Below the pieces are notes generated by a model. It did not search any database. It saw only the letters and a list, made by a program, of their open reading frames with translations, and was not told where the DNA came from. Source: Pseudomonadota bacterium (GTDB lineage: Bacteria; Pseudomonadota; Alphaproteobacteria; Caulobacterales; Caulobacteraceae). Taken from it: 64,000 bases of DNA. The position numbers and the translations under genes are program-made. The stretch covers positions 434,001-498,000 of the forward strand of contig JAIUNU010000002.1 in NCBI GenBank assembly GCA_020161365.1. The letters run 5' to 3'. Shown in pieces: positions 16,066 through 26,568 of the stretch. Each line of letters opens with the position of its first letter. Within the stretch, counting starts at the first letter, position 1.

Positions 16066-19000
16066 ATGCTCTCGCGTTTCTTCATTGACCGGCCCATCTT
16101 CGCGTGGGTCATCGCCATCGTGATCATGCTGGCCGGGGCGCTCGCCATCCGGAGCCTGCCGATCGCGCAGTATCCCGAGATCGCCCTGCCCCAGGTGTCG
16201 GTCACGGCCAACTATCCCGGCGCCTCGGCCAAGACCGTCGAGGACAGCGTCACCCAGGTCATCGAGCAGAAGATGAAGGGCCTGGACGGCCTGGACTACA
16301 TGTCGTCGACCAGCGACAGCTCGGGCACGGCCACCGTGACCCTGACCTTCAAGGCCGGCACCGACATCGACATCGCCCAGGTCCAGGTCCAGAACAAGCT
16401 GCAGACCGCCACCGCCCTGCTGCCGCAGGAAGTGCAGCAGCAAGGCCTGACCGTCGCCAAGTCGGCGCGGAACTTCATGATGGTGGTGGGCCTCTATTCG
16501 GAAAATCCCAAGACCACCAACACCGACCTCGCCGACTATCTGGCGTCCAACATCCAGGACCCGCTGAGCCGCGTCGACGGCGTCGGCGATATCCAGTTGT
16601 TCGGTGCGCAGTACGCCATGCGCATCTGGCTGGATCCGCAGAAACTGGCCAGCTTCAGCCTGACGCCGGCCGATGTCGCTGCGGCGATCCGAGCGCAGAA
16701 CGCCCAGGTCTCGGCCGGCCAGATCGGCGGCACGCCGAACCTGCCGGGCACGGGCCTGAACGCCACCATCACCGCCCAGTCGCGCCTGCAGACGCCTGAA
16801 CAATTCCGCGAGATCATCGTCAAGAACACCACCAGCGGCGCCACCGTGCGCCTGGCCGACGTGGCGCGGGTCGAACTGGGCGCCGAAAGCTATGTCTCGG
16901 TCGCCAAGTTCAACGGCCATCCGGCCGCGGGCATCGCCATCAAGCTGGCGCCCGGCGCCAACGCGCTGGACACCGCCGCTGCGGTCAAGACCAAGATGGC
17001 CCAGCTCGAGAAGACCTTCCCGGCCAGCTACAAGTACGTCGTTCCCTACGACTCGACGCCGTTCGTGAAGCTGTCGATCGAGGAAGTGGTCAAGACGCTG
17101 ATCGAAGCCATCGTGCTGGTGTTCATCGTCATGTTCCTGTTCCTGCAGAACTGGCGCGCGACCCTGATCCCGACCATCGCCGTGCCGGTCGTCCTGCTGG
17201 GCACCTTCGGCGTGCTGGCGGCCTTCGGCTACTCGATCAACACCCTGACGATGTTCGGCCTGGTGCTGGCCATCGGCCTCTTGGTCGACGACGCCATCGT
17301 GGTCGTTGAGAACGTCGAACGCGTGATGAGCGAGGAAGGCCTCTCGCCCAAGGAAGCCACCCGCAAGTCGATGAACGAGATCACCGGGGCCCTGATCGGC
17401 ATCGCCCTGGTGCTGGCCGCGGTGTTCGTGCCGATGGCCTTCTTCGGCGGCTCGCAAGGCGTGATCTACCGCCAGTTCTCGATCACCATCGTCTCGGCCA
17501 TGGCCCTGTCGGTGGTCGTGGCCCTGGTGCTGACCCCGGCCCTCTGCGCCACCATGCTCAAGCCGGTCCAGGCCGGTCACCACGACGAGAAGACCGGCTT
17601 CTTCGGCTGGTTCAACCGCAGCTTCAACGACATGAGCGGCCGCTACCAGGGCTCGGTGCGCAAGATCCTCGGCAAGAGCGGTCGCTGGATGGCCGTCTAC
17701 GCCGCGATCATCGTGGCCATGGGCCTGCTGTTCGTCCGCCTGCCCAGCGCCTTCCTGCCCGAAGAGGACCAGGGGACCATGCTGACGCTGGTCCAGCTGC
17801 CCGCCGGCGCGACCGAGGAAAAGACCCTGGCTGTGCTGGACAAGGTCCGCGACCACTTCATGGTCGGCGAGAAGGACGCCGTGCAGTCGGTGTTCACCGT
17901 CTCGGGCTTCAGCTTCGCCGGCGCGGGCCAGAACGCGGGCCTGGCCTTCGTTCGCCTGAAGGACTTCGACGTCCGCAAGTCGGCCAACCTCAAGGCTCAG
18001 GCCGTCGCCGGCCGGGCCATGGGCGCCTTCAGCCAGATCCGCGACGCCATGGTGTTCGCCATCGTTCCGCCGGCGGTGCAGGAGCTGGGCAACTCGTCCG
18101 GCTTCGACTTCCAGCTGCAGGACGTCAACGGCGTCGGCCACGAGACCCTGATGCAGGCCCGCAACATGATGCTGGGCATGGCCTCGCAGGACCCGAACCT
18201 GGTGGGCGTGCGCCCGAACGGCCAGGACGACACCCCGCAGCTGAAGATCGAGGTCGACCAGGCCAAGGCCGGCGCGCTGGGCCTGACCACCGCCGACATC
18301 AACAGCGCGCTCAGCGCGGCCTGGGGCGGCTCCTACGTCAACGACTTCATCGATCGGGGTCGGGTCAAGAAGGTCTACATGCAGGCCGACGCGCCGTTCC
18401 GCATGACGCCGGAAGACCTGAACCGCTGGTACGTGCGCAACAACAACGGCCAGATGGTCCCGTTCCCGGCGTTCGCCACCGCGTCCTGGACCTACGGTTC
18501 GCCGCGCCTGGAACGCTATAACGGCCTGCCGTCGCTCAACATCCAGGGCTCGCCCGCCCCGGGCAAGAGCTCGGGCGACGCGCTCGCGGCGATGGAAGCG
18601 CTGGCGGCCAAGCTGCCCCCGGGCGTCGGCTACGAATGGACCGGCCTGTCGGCCCAGGAACTGGAAGCCGGCAACCAGGCTCCCGCCCTGTACGCCATCT
18701 CGATCCTGGTCGTGTTCCTGCTGCTGGCGGCGCTCTATGAGAGCTGGTCGATCCCGCTGGCGGTGATCATGGTCATCCCGCTGGGCGTGATCGGCGCCCT
18801 GCTGGCGACCTTCGCCCGCGGCCTCAGCAACGACATCTATTTCCAGGTGGGCCTGCTGACGACCATGGGCCTGGCGGCCAAGAACGCGATCCTCATCGTC
18901 GAATTCGCCAAGGACCTCTACGAGAAGGGCATGGGCCTGATCGAAGCGACGCTGGAAGCCGTGCGCCTGCGCCTGCGCCCGATCATCATGACCTCGCTGG

Positions 19001-19227
19001 CCTTCGTCTTCGGCGTGCTGCCCTTGGCGATCTCCAACGGGGCGGGCTCCGGCGCCCAGCACGCGATCGGCACCGGCGTCATCGGCGGCATGATCTCGGC
19101 CACCCTGCTCGCGATCTTCTTCGTCCCGCTGTTCTTCGTCGTGGTCGAGAGGATCTTCAAACCCAAGCACCCCGGTCATAACGCCGCCGCCGCGCAAGGC
19201 GACGCGCCGTCGACGGAGGCCCACTGA
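16066..19227 (+). CDS. acrB: RND multidrug efflux permease (AcrB/HAE1 type)
   Basis: 1053 residues, standard for HAE1 pumps. Twelve membrane helices with two large periplasmic loops; the proton-relay residues are present: [12 protein letters not shown] (Asp408-Asp409) in helix 4 and [14 protein letters not shown] (Lys939) in helix 10. The N-terminal [18 protein letters not shown] is the family signature. It expels lipophilic drugs from the periplasm using proton influx, as a trimer with AcrA and NodT. Twelve bases after acrA and one base before the nodT ATG. Confidence 0.94.
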   Translation: MLSRFFIDRPIFAWVIAIVIMLAGALAIRSLPIAQYPEIALPQVSVTANYPGASAKTVEDSVTQVIEQKMKGLDGLDYMSSTSDSSGTATVTLTFKAGTDIDIAQVQVQNKLQTATALLPQEVQQQGLTVAKSARNFMMVVGLYSENPKTTNTDLADYLASNIQDPLSRVDGVGDIQLFGAQYAMRIWLDPQKLASFSLTPADVAAAIRAQNAQVSAGQIGGTPNLPGTGLNATITAQSRLQTPEQFREIIVKNTTSGATVRLADVARVELGAESYVSVAKFNGHPAAGIAIKLAPGANALDTAAAVKTKMAQLEKTFPASYKYVVPYDSTPFVKLSIEEVVKTLIEAIVLVFIVMFLFLQNWRATLIPTIAVPVVLLGTFGVLAAFGYSINTLTMFGLVLAIGLLVDDAIVVVENVERVMSEEGLSPKEATRKSMNEITGALIGIALVLAAVFVPMAFFGGSQGVIYRQFSITIVSAMALSVVVALVLTPALCATMLKPVQAGHHDEKTGFFGWFNRSFNDMSGRYQGSVRKILGKSGRWMAVYAAIIVAMGLLFVRLPSAFLPEEDQGTMLTLVQLPAGATEEKTLAVLDKVRDHFMVGEKDAVQSVFTVSGFSFAGAGQNAGLAFVRLKDFDVRKSANLKAQAVAGRAMGAFSQIRDAMVFAIVPPAVQELGNSSGFDFQLQDVNGVGHETLMQARNMMLGMASQDPNLVGVRPNGQDDTPQLKIEVDQAKAGALGLTTADINSALSAAWGGSYVNDFIDRGRVKKVYMQADAPFRMTPEDLNRWYVRNNNGQMVPFPAFATASWTYGSPRLERYNGLPSLNIQGSPAPGKSSGDALAAMEALAAKLPPGVGYEWTGLSAQELEAGNQAPALYAISILVVFLLLAALYESWSIPLAVIMVIPLGVIGALLATFARGLSNDIYFQVGLLTTMGLAAKNAILIVEFAKDLYEKGMGLIEATLEAVRLRLRPIIMTSLAFVFGVLPLAISNGAGSGAQHAIGTGVIGGMISATLLAIFFVPLFFVVVERIFKPKHPGHNAAAAQGDAPSTEAH

Positions 19228-19228
19228 G

Positions 19229-20632
19229 ATGCTGCGCAACCTCACCCTGATCCTGGTCGCCTCGACGGCGGTCGGCGCCTGCACCCTGGCGCCCAAGTAT
19301 GAGCGGCCGGTCCTGCCGGTCGCCCAGACCTGGTCCACCCCGACGCCGGAGCCGGCCACCACCGTCTCGGCCGCCGACCTCGACTGGCGCCAGGTGCTGG
19401 TCGATCCGCGCCTGCAAGGCGTGGTCGACCTGGCCCTCAAGCAGAACCGCGACCTGCGCGTAGCGGTCCTGAACATCGAGAAGGCCCGCGCCCAGTATGG
19501 CGTCCAACGCTCGGCTCTGTTCCCGGGGATCAATGGGACGGTCTCCGAGCAGCGCGGCCGCACCCCGGCCTCGACCTCGCAGACCGGCCAGGCCTTCGAC
19601 ACCGAGGCCTACAGCGCCACCATCGGCTTCACCGCCTATGAGCTGGACCTGTTCGGCCGGGTGCGGAGCCTCAACGACGCGGCGCTGCAGAGCTATCTCG
19701 CCACCGAGCAGACCAGCCGCTCGGTCCGCGTCAGCCTGATTGCCGAGACCGCCAACGCCTGGCTGACCCTGGCGGCCGACCAGGAGCGTCTGGCGCTGGC
19801 GCAGAGCACCCTGGCCACCCGCGAGGACTCCCTGCGTCTGGTGCGCCAACGGGTCGACGGCGGGGCCGGCTCGCTGCTGGACCTTCGCAACGCCGAGACC
19901 CTGGCCGAGACGGCCCGCTCCGACGTCGCCGTCTACACCGCCCAGGTCGCCCAGGACCGCAACGCCCTGACCCTGCTGGCCGGCGGCGAACTGCCGGCGG
20001 CGCTGCTGCCGACGGGCCGCCTGGCCGCCGACGGCGTTCTGGCCGACCTGCCCGCCGGCATGCCATCGGACGTGCTGGTGCGTCGCCCCGACGTGCTGGC
20101 CGCCGAGCGCCAGCTCCGCGCGGCCAACGCCAATATCGGCGCGGCGCGGGCGGCGTTCTTCCCGCGCATCAGCCTGACCGGCTCGACGGGCTCGGCCAGC
20201 ACCGATCTGGGCGATCTCTTCAAGAGCGGGACGGGGGTCTGGAGCTTCACGCCGCAGATCAGCCTGCCGATCTTCGCCGGCGGGGCCAATGTCGCGAACC
20301 TGGACATCTCCAAGGCCAACCGCGATATCGCCGTGGCGACCTATGAGAAGACGGTGCAGACCGCCTTCCGCGAGGTCTCCGACGCTCTGTCGGTGCGCGC
20401 CACCGTCGCCGACCGCCTGGCCGCCCAGGAGCGCCTGACCGCCGCCGCCGCCGACAGCGTGCGCCTGTCCCAGCAGCGTCGCGACGCGGGCCTCGACAGC
20501 GCGCTTACCCTGCTGGACGCCCAGCGCAGCCTCTATGCGGCGCAACAGGGCTTGATCAGCACGCGGCTGGCCCAGACCACCAACCTGGTGACCCTCTACA
20601 AGACCCTCGGCGGCGGCGCGCCCGCCGCCTGA
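19229..20632 (+). CDS. nodT: NodT-family outer-membrane channel lipoprotein
   Basis: 467 residues. The lipobox AVGAC gives acylated Cys18; mature protein starts TLAPKYERP as in the NodT/OprM group. Two homologous halves of the outer-membrane efflux protein fold follow, with long coiled coils near 100-200 and 310-420, including RRPDVLAAERQLRAANA. It completes the tripartite pump across the outer membrane. Last gene of the operon; hairpins follow. Confidence 0.92.
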   Translation: MLRNLTLILVASTAVGACTLAPKYERPVLPVAQTWSTPTPEPATTVSAADLDWRQVLVDPRLQGVVDLALKQNRDLRVAVLNIEKARAQYGVQRSALFPGINGTVSEQRGRTPASTSQTGQAFDTEAYSATIGFTAYELDLFGRVRSLNDAALQSYLATEQTSRSVRVSLIAETANAWLTLAADQERLALAQSTLATREDSLRLVRQRVDGGAGSLLDLRNAETLAETARSDVAVYTAQVAQDRNALTLLAGGELPAALLPTGRLAADGVLADLPAGMPSDVLVRRPDVLAAERQLRAANANIGAARAAFFPRISLTGSTGSASTDLGDLFKSGTGVWSFTPQISLPIFAGGANVANLDISKANRDIAVATYEKTVQTAFREVSDALSVRATVADRLAAQERLTAAAADSVRLSQQRRDAGLDSALTLLDAQRSLYAAQQGLISTRLAQTTNLVTLYKTLGGGAPAA

Positions 20633-20642
20633 GGTCCATCGG

Positions 20643-20744
20643 CTTCCCCGGCGCGGCCGGGGGAGTTCGCGGTCCGTCAACCCACCTGACGGCCGCGAAC
20701 GGAACGGGCGTGCTTCTCCCCCCCCCCCTTGGAGCCGCCCGTTC
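20643..20744 (+). terminator. row of three hairpins after nodT
   Basis: CTTCCCCGGC...GCCGGGGGAG (20643-20665), then an imperfect TTCGCGG...CCGCGAA stem (20665-20699), then GGAACGGGCG / CGCCCGTTCC (20701-20710 with 20735-20744) round a C-rich loop. Probable terminator region of the efflux operon. Confidence 0.6.
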
Positions 20745-20866
20745 CACCCGCCGCCGCATACCGGCGGTTGGCGAGACTCCTCGAAACGGGGATATTCACC
20801 GCCCAGTAACCACACTACGCAATCGATTGTGATAGAGCTTTACGCGTGTTGACCCGGAGACAACCC

Positions 20867-21031
20867 ATGTCACCCGCGAAGGCGAAAGAACAAGCCCTCC
20901 ACCTAACGGGCATCGGCGTGGCCACGATACTGGCCATCACCGCGATCGTGCTGGCGGCCGCCTGCCCGCCGCAGGACCTGTCGCCCCAACGCGCCTGGAT
21001 CTTCGCCGCCTCCGACCAGGGCGCGCTTTAG
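20867..21031 (+). CDS. small single-helix membrane protein, 54 residues
   Basis: ATG at 20867 follows CCGGAG at seven bases, which favours it over a GTG 21 bases upstream. Residues 15-38 form one hydrophobic helix (LTGIGVATILAITAIVLAAA) with a following CPPQDLSPQRAW segment, so the C terminus probably faces the periplasm. The 3' end overlaps the convergent Lrp-type gene by four bases. A short CAATCGATTG palindrome (20820-20829) lies upstream. No family recognised. Confidence 0.5.
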   Translation: MSPAKAKEQALHLTGIGVATILAITAIVLAAACPPQDLSPQRAWIFAASDQGAL

Positions 21032-21495
21032 AGCGGTAACTGCACCGTGCTCTTGACCTCTTCCAGCACGGCGTAGGTCCGCGTTTCACGCACCCCCGGC
21101 ATCCTGACCAGGATATCGCCGAGGAAACCGCGATAGGCCTCCATGTCGCGCACCCGGGCCTTGATCAGATAGTCGAAGCCCCCGGCCACCATGTGGCACT
21201 CCAGAATCTCGGGCGCGCGGCGGACGGCGGCGCCGAACTCCTCGAAGACATCGCCCGTCGTGCGCTCAAGCACCACTTCCACGAAGATCAGCAGCGCCCG
21301 GTCGACCTTGGCCGGATCCAGCAGCGCCGCATAGCCGGTGATGAAACCGCGCTCGCGCAGTCGCCGGACGCGGTCGAAGGTGGCCGCCGGAGACAGGTTG
21401 CAGCGCTTGGCGAGCTCGGCGTTGGTGATGCGGCCATCGGCCTGCAAAACCTTCAACAGCCTGCGATCGGTATCATCCAGAGCAGAAATGGCCAT
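21028..21495 (-). CDS. putR: Lrp/AsnC-family regulator, probable PutR activator of putA
   Basis: 155 residues. N-terminal winged helix (DDTDRRLLKVLQADGRITNAEL ... RCNLSPAATFDRVRRL, about 6-50) and C-terminal RAM effector domain (about 68-145, with GGFDYLIKARV). In alphaproteobacteria an Lrp-type PutR next to putA activates proline breakdown when proline is present. The gene is divergent from putA across a 437-bp region; naming rests on this context. Confidence 0.83.
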   Translation of the reverse strand: MAISALDDTDRRLLKVLQADGRITNAELAKRCNLSPAATFDRVRRLRERGFITGYAALLDPAKVDRALLIFVEVVLERTTGDVFEEFGAAVRRAPEILECHMVAGGFDYLIKARVRDMEAYRGFLGDILVRMPGVRETRTYAVLEEVKSTVQLPL

Positions 21496-21932
21496 ATCGC
21501 ACTTTTCCCGAAGAAGCTTCGAAAATTAGGGAATACAAACGTAACACATTCGGAATGCGGAGCGGTATACCCCTCAGCGTTCCAGCACCGCAACGCGCCC
21601 TCTCCTCCCGGCGCTGCGGGTTACGGCCAGCCGCCGTTTGCTGGAGCACCCGCGACGCTCGCCCTCTCCCCCGAACCGGGCGTCGCGCTAGAGAGGAAGG
21701 GACGCGCGCGTCTCCCCCCCCTGAACGCGTCCCTTCCTCCCTCCCCTTTTCCTTCCGGCCCCTTCGGCGCAGACTTGCGTGCGCGTCCGGCCCAAGCGCC
21801 GTTAACGCGCTGGAGCGGACGACGTTTTTCGCCCGCTTCGCCGAACAAGTTTCGGGTCTGCCCCACAACAAACGAAGCACCTTTCGGCAAAGGCAAGTTA
21901 GACCGACGATATACCAACAAGCGGAAACGACC
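21496..21932 (+). promoter_or_regulatory. long divergent promoter region and structured putA leader
   Basis: No gene is convincing in these 437 bases. The half next to putR is AT-richer (GAAAATTAGGGAATACAAAC), a plausible site for Lrp-type binding. Nearer putA are two stem-loops: GCGACGC...GCGTCGC (about 21648-21687) and a perfect 14-bp stem GAGGAAGGGACGCG (21693-21706) with 21726-21739, followed by CTCCCCTTTTCC. The second resembles an intrinsic terminator inside the leader. Confidence 0.45.
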
Positions 21933-24900
21933 ATGACCGACTGGGACAGCCTCGACGCCGGCAAGTATCGCGACGAAGCCGCGGTGATCGCCGACCTGCT
22001 CGCCGCCAAGCCGCTCTCCGCCGAGGACCGCGCCGCCGTCCGCGCCGAGGCCGAGGCCCTGGTGCGCGGCGCCCGCCGCAGCGTCCGCAAGCAGGGCGTC
22101 GTCGAAAGCTTCCTGCAGGAGTTCAGCCTGGGCACCCGCGAGGGCCTGGCTTTGATGTGCCTGGCCGAGGCGCTGCTGCGCACGCCCGACGACGACACCC
22201 GCGACAAGCTGATCGCAGAGAAGATCGGCTCGGCCGACTGGGCCTCGCACCTGGGCGGCTCCGACAGCCTGTTCGTCAACGCCTCGACCTGGGGCCTGAT
22301 GCTGACGGGCAAGATCGTCGAGCCCGACGATGAGGCCAAGAAGGACCTGCCCGGCTTCGTCAAGAAGCTGGCCGGACGCCTGGGCGAGCCGGTGATCCGC
22401 GCCGCCGTGGGGCAGGCCATCCGCATCATGGGCGAGCAGTTCGTGCTGGGCCGTACGATCGAGGCGGCGATCAAGCGCGCCGCGAGCGAAGACACCATGT
22501 GCTCGTTCGACATGCTGGGCGAAGGCGCCCGCACCGCCGCCGACGCCGAGCGCTACGAGAAGGCCTATGCCGACGCCATCGAGACGGTCGGCAAGCTGTC
22601 GAACGGCGCCGGTCCCGAGAAGGGCCATGGCGTCTCGGTCAAGCTGTCGGCCCTGTGCCCGCGCTATGAGGCCACCCACGAAGACCGCGTCTGGGAAGAG
22701 CTCTATCCCCGCACCCTGCGCCTGGCCAAGATCGCCGCGCGCCACAACCTCAACTTCACCATCGACGCGGAAGAGGCCGACCGCCTCGCCCTGTCGCTGA
22801 AGCTGCTGGACAAGCTGTGCCGCGAGCCGGAGTTGGGCGACTGGAAGGGCCTGGGCCTGGCCGTCCAGGCCTATCAGAAGCGCTGCGGCGAGGTGATCGC
22901 CCGCCTCAAGGCGCTGTCGGAAGAGACCGGCCGCCGCCTGATGGTCCGCCTCGTCAAGGGCGCCTATTGGGACAGCGAGATCAAGCGCGCCCAGGTCGCG
23001 GGCCGCCCGGACTACCCGGTCTATACGACCAAGCCCGCCACGGACCTGTCGTACCTGGTCAACGCCAAGGCCCTGATCGACGCCGCCCCGCACCTCTACG
23101 CCCAGTTCGCCACCCACAACGCCCACACCCTGGCGGCCGTGGTCCGCATGGCCAAGAACGCCGGCGTCACGATCGAGCACCAACGCCTGCACGGCATGGG
23201 CGAGGCGCTCTACAAGGCCGCCGACGACCTCTATGACGGCATCGTCCTGCGGGCCTACGCCCCGGTGGGCGGTCACGAAGACCTGCTGCCCTATCTGGTC
23301 CGTCGTCTGCTGGAGAACGGCGCCAACACCAGCTTCGTCCACGCCCTGCTGGACGAGCGCGTGCCGGTCGAGAAGGTCGTCACTGACCCGATCGACGTGG
23401 TCGAGGCCCATCCCGATCGCCACGCCAAGATCCCGACGCCGATCAACGTCTATGGCGCGCGTCGCCAGAACAGCGCGGGCCTCGATCTGTCGGTGAAGGC
23501 CGACCGTGACCGCCTGACCGCCGCCGTCGCGGCTCTGGACGGCGTCACCCTGTCGGCCGGCCCGCTGATCGGCGGCAAGGTCGTCGCCGGCGGCGCGCCG
23601 CTGCCGGTGATCGCGCCTGCCGACGCGCAGAAAACGGTCGGCGTGGTCTCGGAAGCCCAGGCGCCGCAGATCGACGAGGCCTTCAAGCTGGCTCGCGCCG
23701 CGCAAGCCTGCTGGGACCGCGCCGGCGGCGTCGCCCGCGCCCAGGTGCTGCGGGCCATGGGCGATGCGCTGGAAGCCAATCTCGAGCGCCTGATCGCCAT
23801 CCTCGCGCGCGAAGCCGGCAAGACCCTGTCGGACGGCATCGCCGAGGTGCGCGAGGCGGTCGATTTCTGCCGCTACTACGCGATGCTGGCCGAGGATCAG
23901 TTCGGCGAGGCCGAGATCCTCAAGGGTCCGGTCGGCGAGACCAACAGCCTGCGTCTGGCCGGTCGCGGCGTCTTCGTCTGCATCAGCCCGTGGAACTTCC
24001 CGCTAGCCATCTTCACCGGCCAGATCGCCGCCGCCCTGGCGGCCGGTAACGCCGTGCTGGCCAAGCCGGCCGAGCAGACCCCGCTGATCGCCTTCGAGGC
24101 GGTGAAGCTCTACCATGCCGCCGGTCTCGATCCGCGCCTCCTGGCCCTGCTGCCCGGTCGCGGCGAGACGGTCGGCGCGGCCCTGACCAGCCACGAGGGC
24201 CTGGACGGCGTCGCCTTCACCGGCGGCACCGACACGGCCTGGCGCATCAACCAGACGCTCGCCGCCCGCCAGGGTCCGATCGTGCCGTTCATCGCCGAGA
24301 CCGGCGGCCTCAACGGCATGTTCGTCGACACCACGGCGCAGCGCGAACAGGTGATCGACGACGTGATTGTCAGCGCCTTCGGCTCCGCCGGTCAGCGCTG
24401 CTCGGCCCTGCGCCTGCTGTTCCTGCCCGAGGACACCGCCGACCACATCATCGACGGCCTGAAGGGCGCGATGGACGCGCTGGTGCTCGGCGATCCGGCG
24501 CTTGCCGTCACCGACGTCGGCCCCGTCATCGACGCCGAGGCCAAGGACGCCCTGGTTCAGCATCAGGCGCGCCTGACCCGCGAGGCCAAGGTGCTGCATG
24601 CGCTCGAAGCGCCTGAGGGCGGCACGTTCTTCGCCCCGGTCCTGGCCGAAATCCCGACCGCCGACTTCCTGGAGCGCGAGGTGTTCGGTCCCGTGCTGCA
24701 TGTGGTCCGCTACAAGCCGGAAAACCTGGAAAAGGTCGCCGGCGCCCTGGCGGCCCGTCGCTATGGCCTGACCCTCGGGATCCACTCGCGGATCGAACGC
24801 TTCGCGGCCGACGTCCAGCGCCTGGTCCCGGCCGGCAACGCCTATGTGAATCGCTCGATGACCGGCGCGGTCGTCGGCGTCCAGCCATTCGGCGGCGAAG

Positions 24901-25022
24901 GCCTGTCGGGCACCGGCCCCAAGGCCGGCGGTCCCCACGCTTTGCTGCGCTTTGCGGTCGAGCGGGCGCTCAGCGTCAATATCACCGCCCAAGGCGGCGA
25001 CCCGGCGCTGCTGAACCTGTAG
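21933..25022 (+). CDS. putA: bifunctional proline dehydrogenase / P5C dehydrogenase
   Basis: 1029 residues. It oxidises proline to glutamate in two steps at the membrane periphery. The PRODH barrel (about 130-440) shows MVRLVKGAYWDSEIKRAQ and the FAD-site EHQRLHGMGEALY. The aldehyde dehydrogenase half (about 530-1005) has SPWNFPLAIFTGQIAAAL, Glu789 in AETGGLN and catalytic Cys823 in GSAGQRCSALR. No ribbon-helix-helix domain is present at the N terminus, so this is the non-DNA-binding form, in keeping with a separate PutR. The ATG at 21933 has only a weak ribosome site (GCGGAAA). Monocistronic with its own terminator. Confidence 0.95.
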   Translation: MTDWDSLDAGKYRDEAAVIADLLAAKPLSAEDRAAVRAEAEALVRGARRSVRKQGVVESFLQEFSLGTREGLALMCLAEALLRTPDDDTRDKLIAEKIGSADWASHLGGSDSLFVNASTWGLMLTGKIVEPDDEAKKDLPGFVKKLAGRLGEPVIRAAVGQAIRIMGEQFVLGRTIEAAIKRAASEDTMCSFDMLGEGARTAADAERYEKAYADAIETVGKLSNGAGPEKGHGVSVKLSALCPRYEATHEDRVWEELYPRTLRLAKIAARHNLNFTIDAEEADRLALSLKLLDKLCREPELGDWKGLGLAVQAYQKRCGEVIARLKALSEETGRRLMVRLVKGAYWDSEIKRAQVAGRPDYPVYTTKPATDLSYLVNAKALIDAAPHLYAQFATHNAHTLAAVVRMAKNAGVTIEHQRLHGMGEALYKAADDLYDGIVLRAYAPVGGHEDLLPYLVRRLLENGANTSFVHALLDERVPVEKVVTDPIDVVEAHPDRHAKIPTPINVYGARRQNSAGLDLSVKADRDRLTAAVAALDGVTLSAGPLIGGKVVAGGAPLPVIAPADAQKTVGVVSEAQAPQIDEAFKLARAAQACWDRAGGVARAQVLRAMGDALEANLERLIAILAREAGKTLSDGIAEVREAVDFCRYYAMLAEDQFGEAEILKGPVGETNSLRLAGRGVFVCISPWNFPLAIFTGQIAAALAAGNAVLAKPAEQTPLIAFEAVKLYHAAGLDPRLLALLPGRGETVGAALTSHEGLDGVAFTGGTDTAWRINQTLAARQGPIVPFIAETGGLNGMFVDTTAQREQVIDDVIVSAFGSAGQRCSALRLLFLPEDTADHIIDGLKGAMDALVLGDPALAVTDVGPVIDAEAKDALVQHQARLTREAKVLHALEAPEGGTFFAPVLAEIPTADFLEREVFGPVLHVVRYKPENLEKVAGALAARRYGLTLGIHSRIERFAADVQRLVPAGNAYVNRSMTGAVVGVQPFGGEGLSGTGPKAGGPHALLRFAVERALSVNITAQGGDPALLNL

Positions 25023-25055
25023 CCCGTACGTTCTCGGCAATTGCCGCATCGAAAG

Positions 25056-25085
25056 AGCTCCCCCGGCGCCGCCGGGGGAGCTTTC
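25056..25085 (+). terminator. rho-independent terminator of putA
   Basis: AGCTCCCCCGGC and GCCGGGGGAGCT form a 12-bp stem with a three-base loop (25056-25082), followed by TTCTGTT. Confidence 0.8.
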
Positions 25086-25088
25086 TGT

Positions 25089-25102
25089 TGTTAGCGCTAT
25101 CA
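25089..25102. promoter_or_regulatory. LacI-family (XylR-like) operator before the GH5 gene
   Basis: TGTTAGCGCTATCA matches TGnTAnCGnTAnCA at all ten fixed positions, 53 bases upstream of the GH5 ATG and directly after the putA terminator. Confidence 0.65.
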
Positions 25103-25154
25103 GCACGCGGCATGGTGCGACCCGAGACCCCGTAGAGGTTCGCCGGAGGACGCC

Positions 25155-26483
25155 ATGACCCTTTCCCGCCGCCGCCTGATCGCCGCCGCAGCGGCCCTTC
25201 CGGCGATCGGCGCGGCCAAGGCGCCGACGCGGCCGAAGGGTTTCGTCACGGTCAAGGACGGCCGCCTGCATCTGGACGGCAAGCCCTATCGCTTCGCCGG
25301 GACCAATGTCTGGTACGCCGCCTGGCTGGGCGCGCCAGCCGGCTATGGGGACCTTGGCCGCCTGCGCCGGGAGCTCGATCGCCTGAAGGCGATGGGCGTC
25401 ACCAACCTGCGGATCCTGGGCGCGGGCGAGCAATCGCCGGCCAAGGTGGCCATGGACCCGACCTTCCGGGGGGCGGGCGAGGACTATAACGCCGACCTGC
25501 TGAAGGGCCTCGACGTCACCTTGGCCGAGATGGCCAAGCGCGACATGAAGGCGGTCATCTACGTCAACAATTTCTGGGACTGGTCGGGCGGCATGCCGGC
25601 CTATCTGAACTGGGTGGGCGACGGGCCCTGGTTCCAGCAGGGCGATCCCGCCCATCCGTGGCCTCAGTACGCGGACTATTCGGCGCGGTTCTACGCCAAC
25701 CAGAAGGCCAACGCCCTCTTCCGCCACTATGTCACGAGCCTGGTCAGCCGGGTCAGCACCGTAACCGGCAAGCCCTACCGCGACGATCCGACCATCATGG
25801 CCTGGCAGTTGGCCAACGAGCCGCGCCCCGGCGGCTCGGACGCCTTCGGCAAGAGCAACATGCCCGCCTACCAGGCCTGGATCCGGGACACCGCCAGCCT
25901 GATCAAGCGGCTGGACAACCAGCACCTCGTCACCACCGGCAGCGAGGGGACCATGGGCTGCATCGGTCTGGAGTCCTGCGTCGTCGACGCCCACGCTCCG
26001 CCGGTGATCGACTACATGACGATCCACATCTGGCCCAACAACTGGGGCTGGATCAGCATGACCGACCAGCCCTCGACCTATGCGGCCGGCGAGCAGAAGT
26101 GCCGCGACTACGTGGCCCAGCACATCGCCCTGGCCAAGCGGCTGAACAAGCCGCTGACCATCGAGGAGTTCGGCCTGATCCGCGACGGCCGCCAGTTCGC
26201 GCCGGGCTCGCCGACCACCTATCGCGACCGTTTCTACAAGACGATGCTGGACTTGGCCTTGGCCGACATGAAGGCCCAGGGCCCGGTGGCGGGCGTCAAC
26301 TTCTGGGCCTGGAACGGCGAGGGCCGCGCCCAGCAGCCGGACGCCTGGTTCAAGAAGGGCGACAAGAGCTATGTCGGCGATCCGCCCCAGGAGGAACAGG
26401 GCCTGTTCGGCGTGTTCGACGCCGACGCCTCGACCCTCGCGGTCATCGCCGAGCACGCGGCGGCGGTGAAGGCGCTGGGCTAG
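25155..26483 (+). CDS. exported GH5 endo-beta-1,4-mannanase
   Basis: 442 residues, twin-arginine signal (SRRRLIAAAAALPAIGAAKA). The TIM barrel starts near residue 30 with FVTVKDGRLHLDGKPYRFAGTN-type sequence of subfamily GH5_7. Catalytic residues: WQLANEP (Glu222, acid/base) and IEEFG (Glu338, nucleophile). Such enzymes cut mannan or glucomannan chains outside the cytoplasm. CCGGAGG precedes the ATG. It lies behind a LacI-type box, with the carboxylesterase gene 85 bases downstream, and may form one unit with it. Confidence 0.88.
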   Translation: MTLSRRRLIAAAAALPAIGAAKAPTRPKGFVTVKDGRLHLDGKPYRFAGTNVWYAAWLGAPAGYGDLGRLRRELDRLKAMGVTNLRILGAGEQSPAKVAMDPTFRGAGEDYNADLLKGLDVTLAEMAKRDMKAVIYVNNFWDWSGGMPAYLNWVGDGPWFQQGDPAHPWPQYADYSARFYANQKANALFRHYVTSLVSRVSTVTGKPYRDDPTIMAWQLANEPRPGGSDAFGKSNMPAYQAWIRDTASLIKRLDNQHLVTTGSEGTMGCIGLESCVVDAHAPPVIDYMTIHIWPNNWGWISMTDQPSTYAAGEQKCRDYVAQHIALAKRLNKPLTIEEFGLIRDGRQFAPGSPTTYRDRFYKTMLDLALADMKAQGPVAGVNFWAWNGEGRAQQPDAWFKKGDKSYVGDPPQEEQGLFGVFDADASTLAVIAEHAAAVKALG

Positions 26484-26503
26484 CCGCTCGGCGATAAAGG
26501 GAT

Positions 26504-26517
26504 TGTCACCGGTGTCA
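26504..26517. promoter_or_regulatory. LacI-type operator before the esterase gene
   Basis: TGTCACCGGTGTCA is a 14-bp CG-centred dyad, mismatched only at the third position, 52 bases before the esterase ATG. A weaker half-site TGATACCG follows at 26522. This is the CA/TG variant, related to the box before bglX. Confidence 0.5.
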
Positions 26518-26568
26518 TCCGTGATACCGCTTCGGGCGTGCTCGTCAGAAAGCGCCGGAGGAAACCCG

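Noticed and set aside
14881..19602. A 1573-codon open frame on the minus strand opposite acrA and acrB.
   Set aside because: It is antisense to two well-supported genes, has repetitive His/Arg/Gly/Asp-rich composition and no known motif. Long antisense frames are usual in DNA of this GC content.
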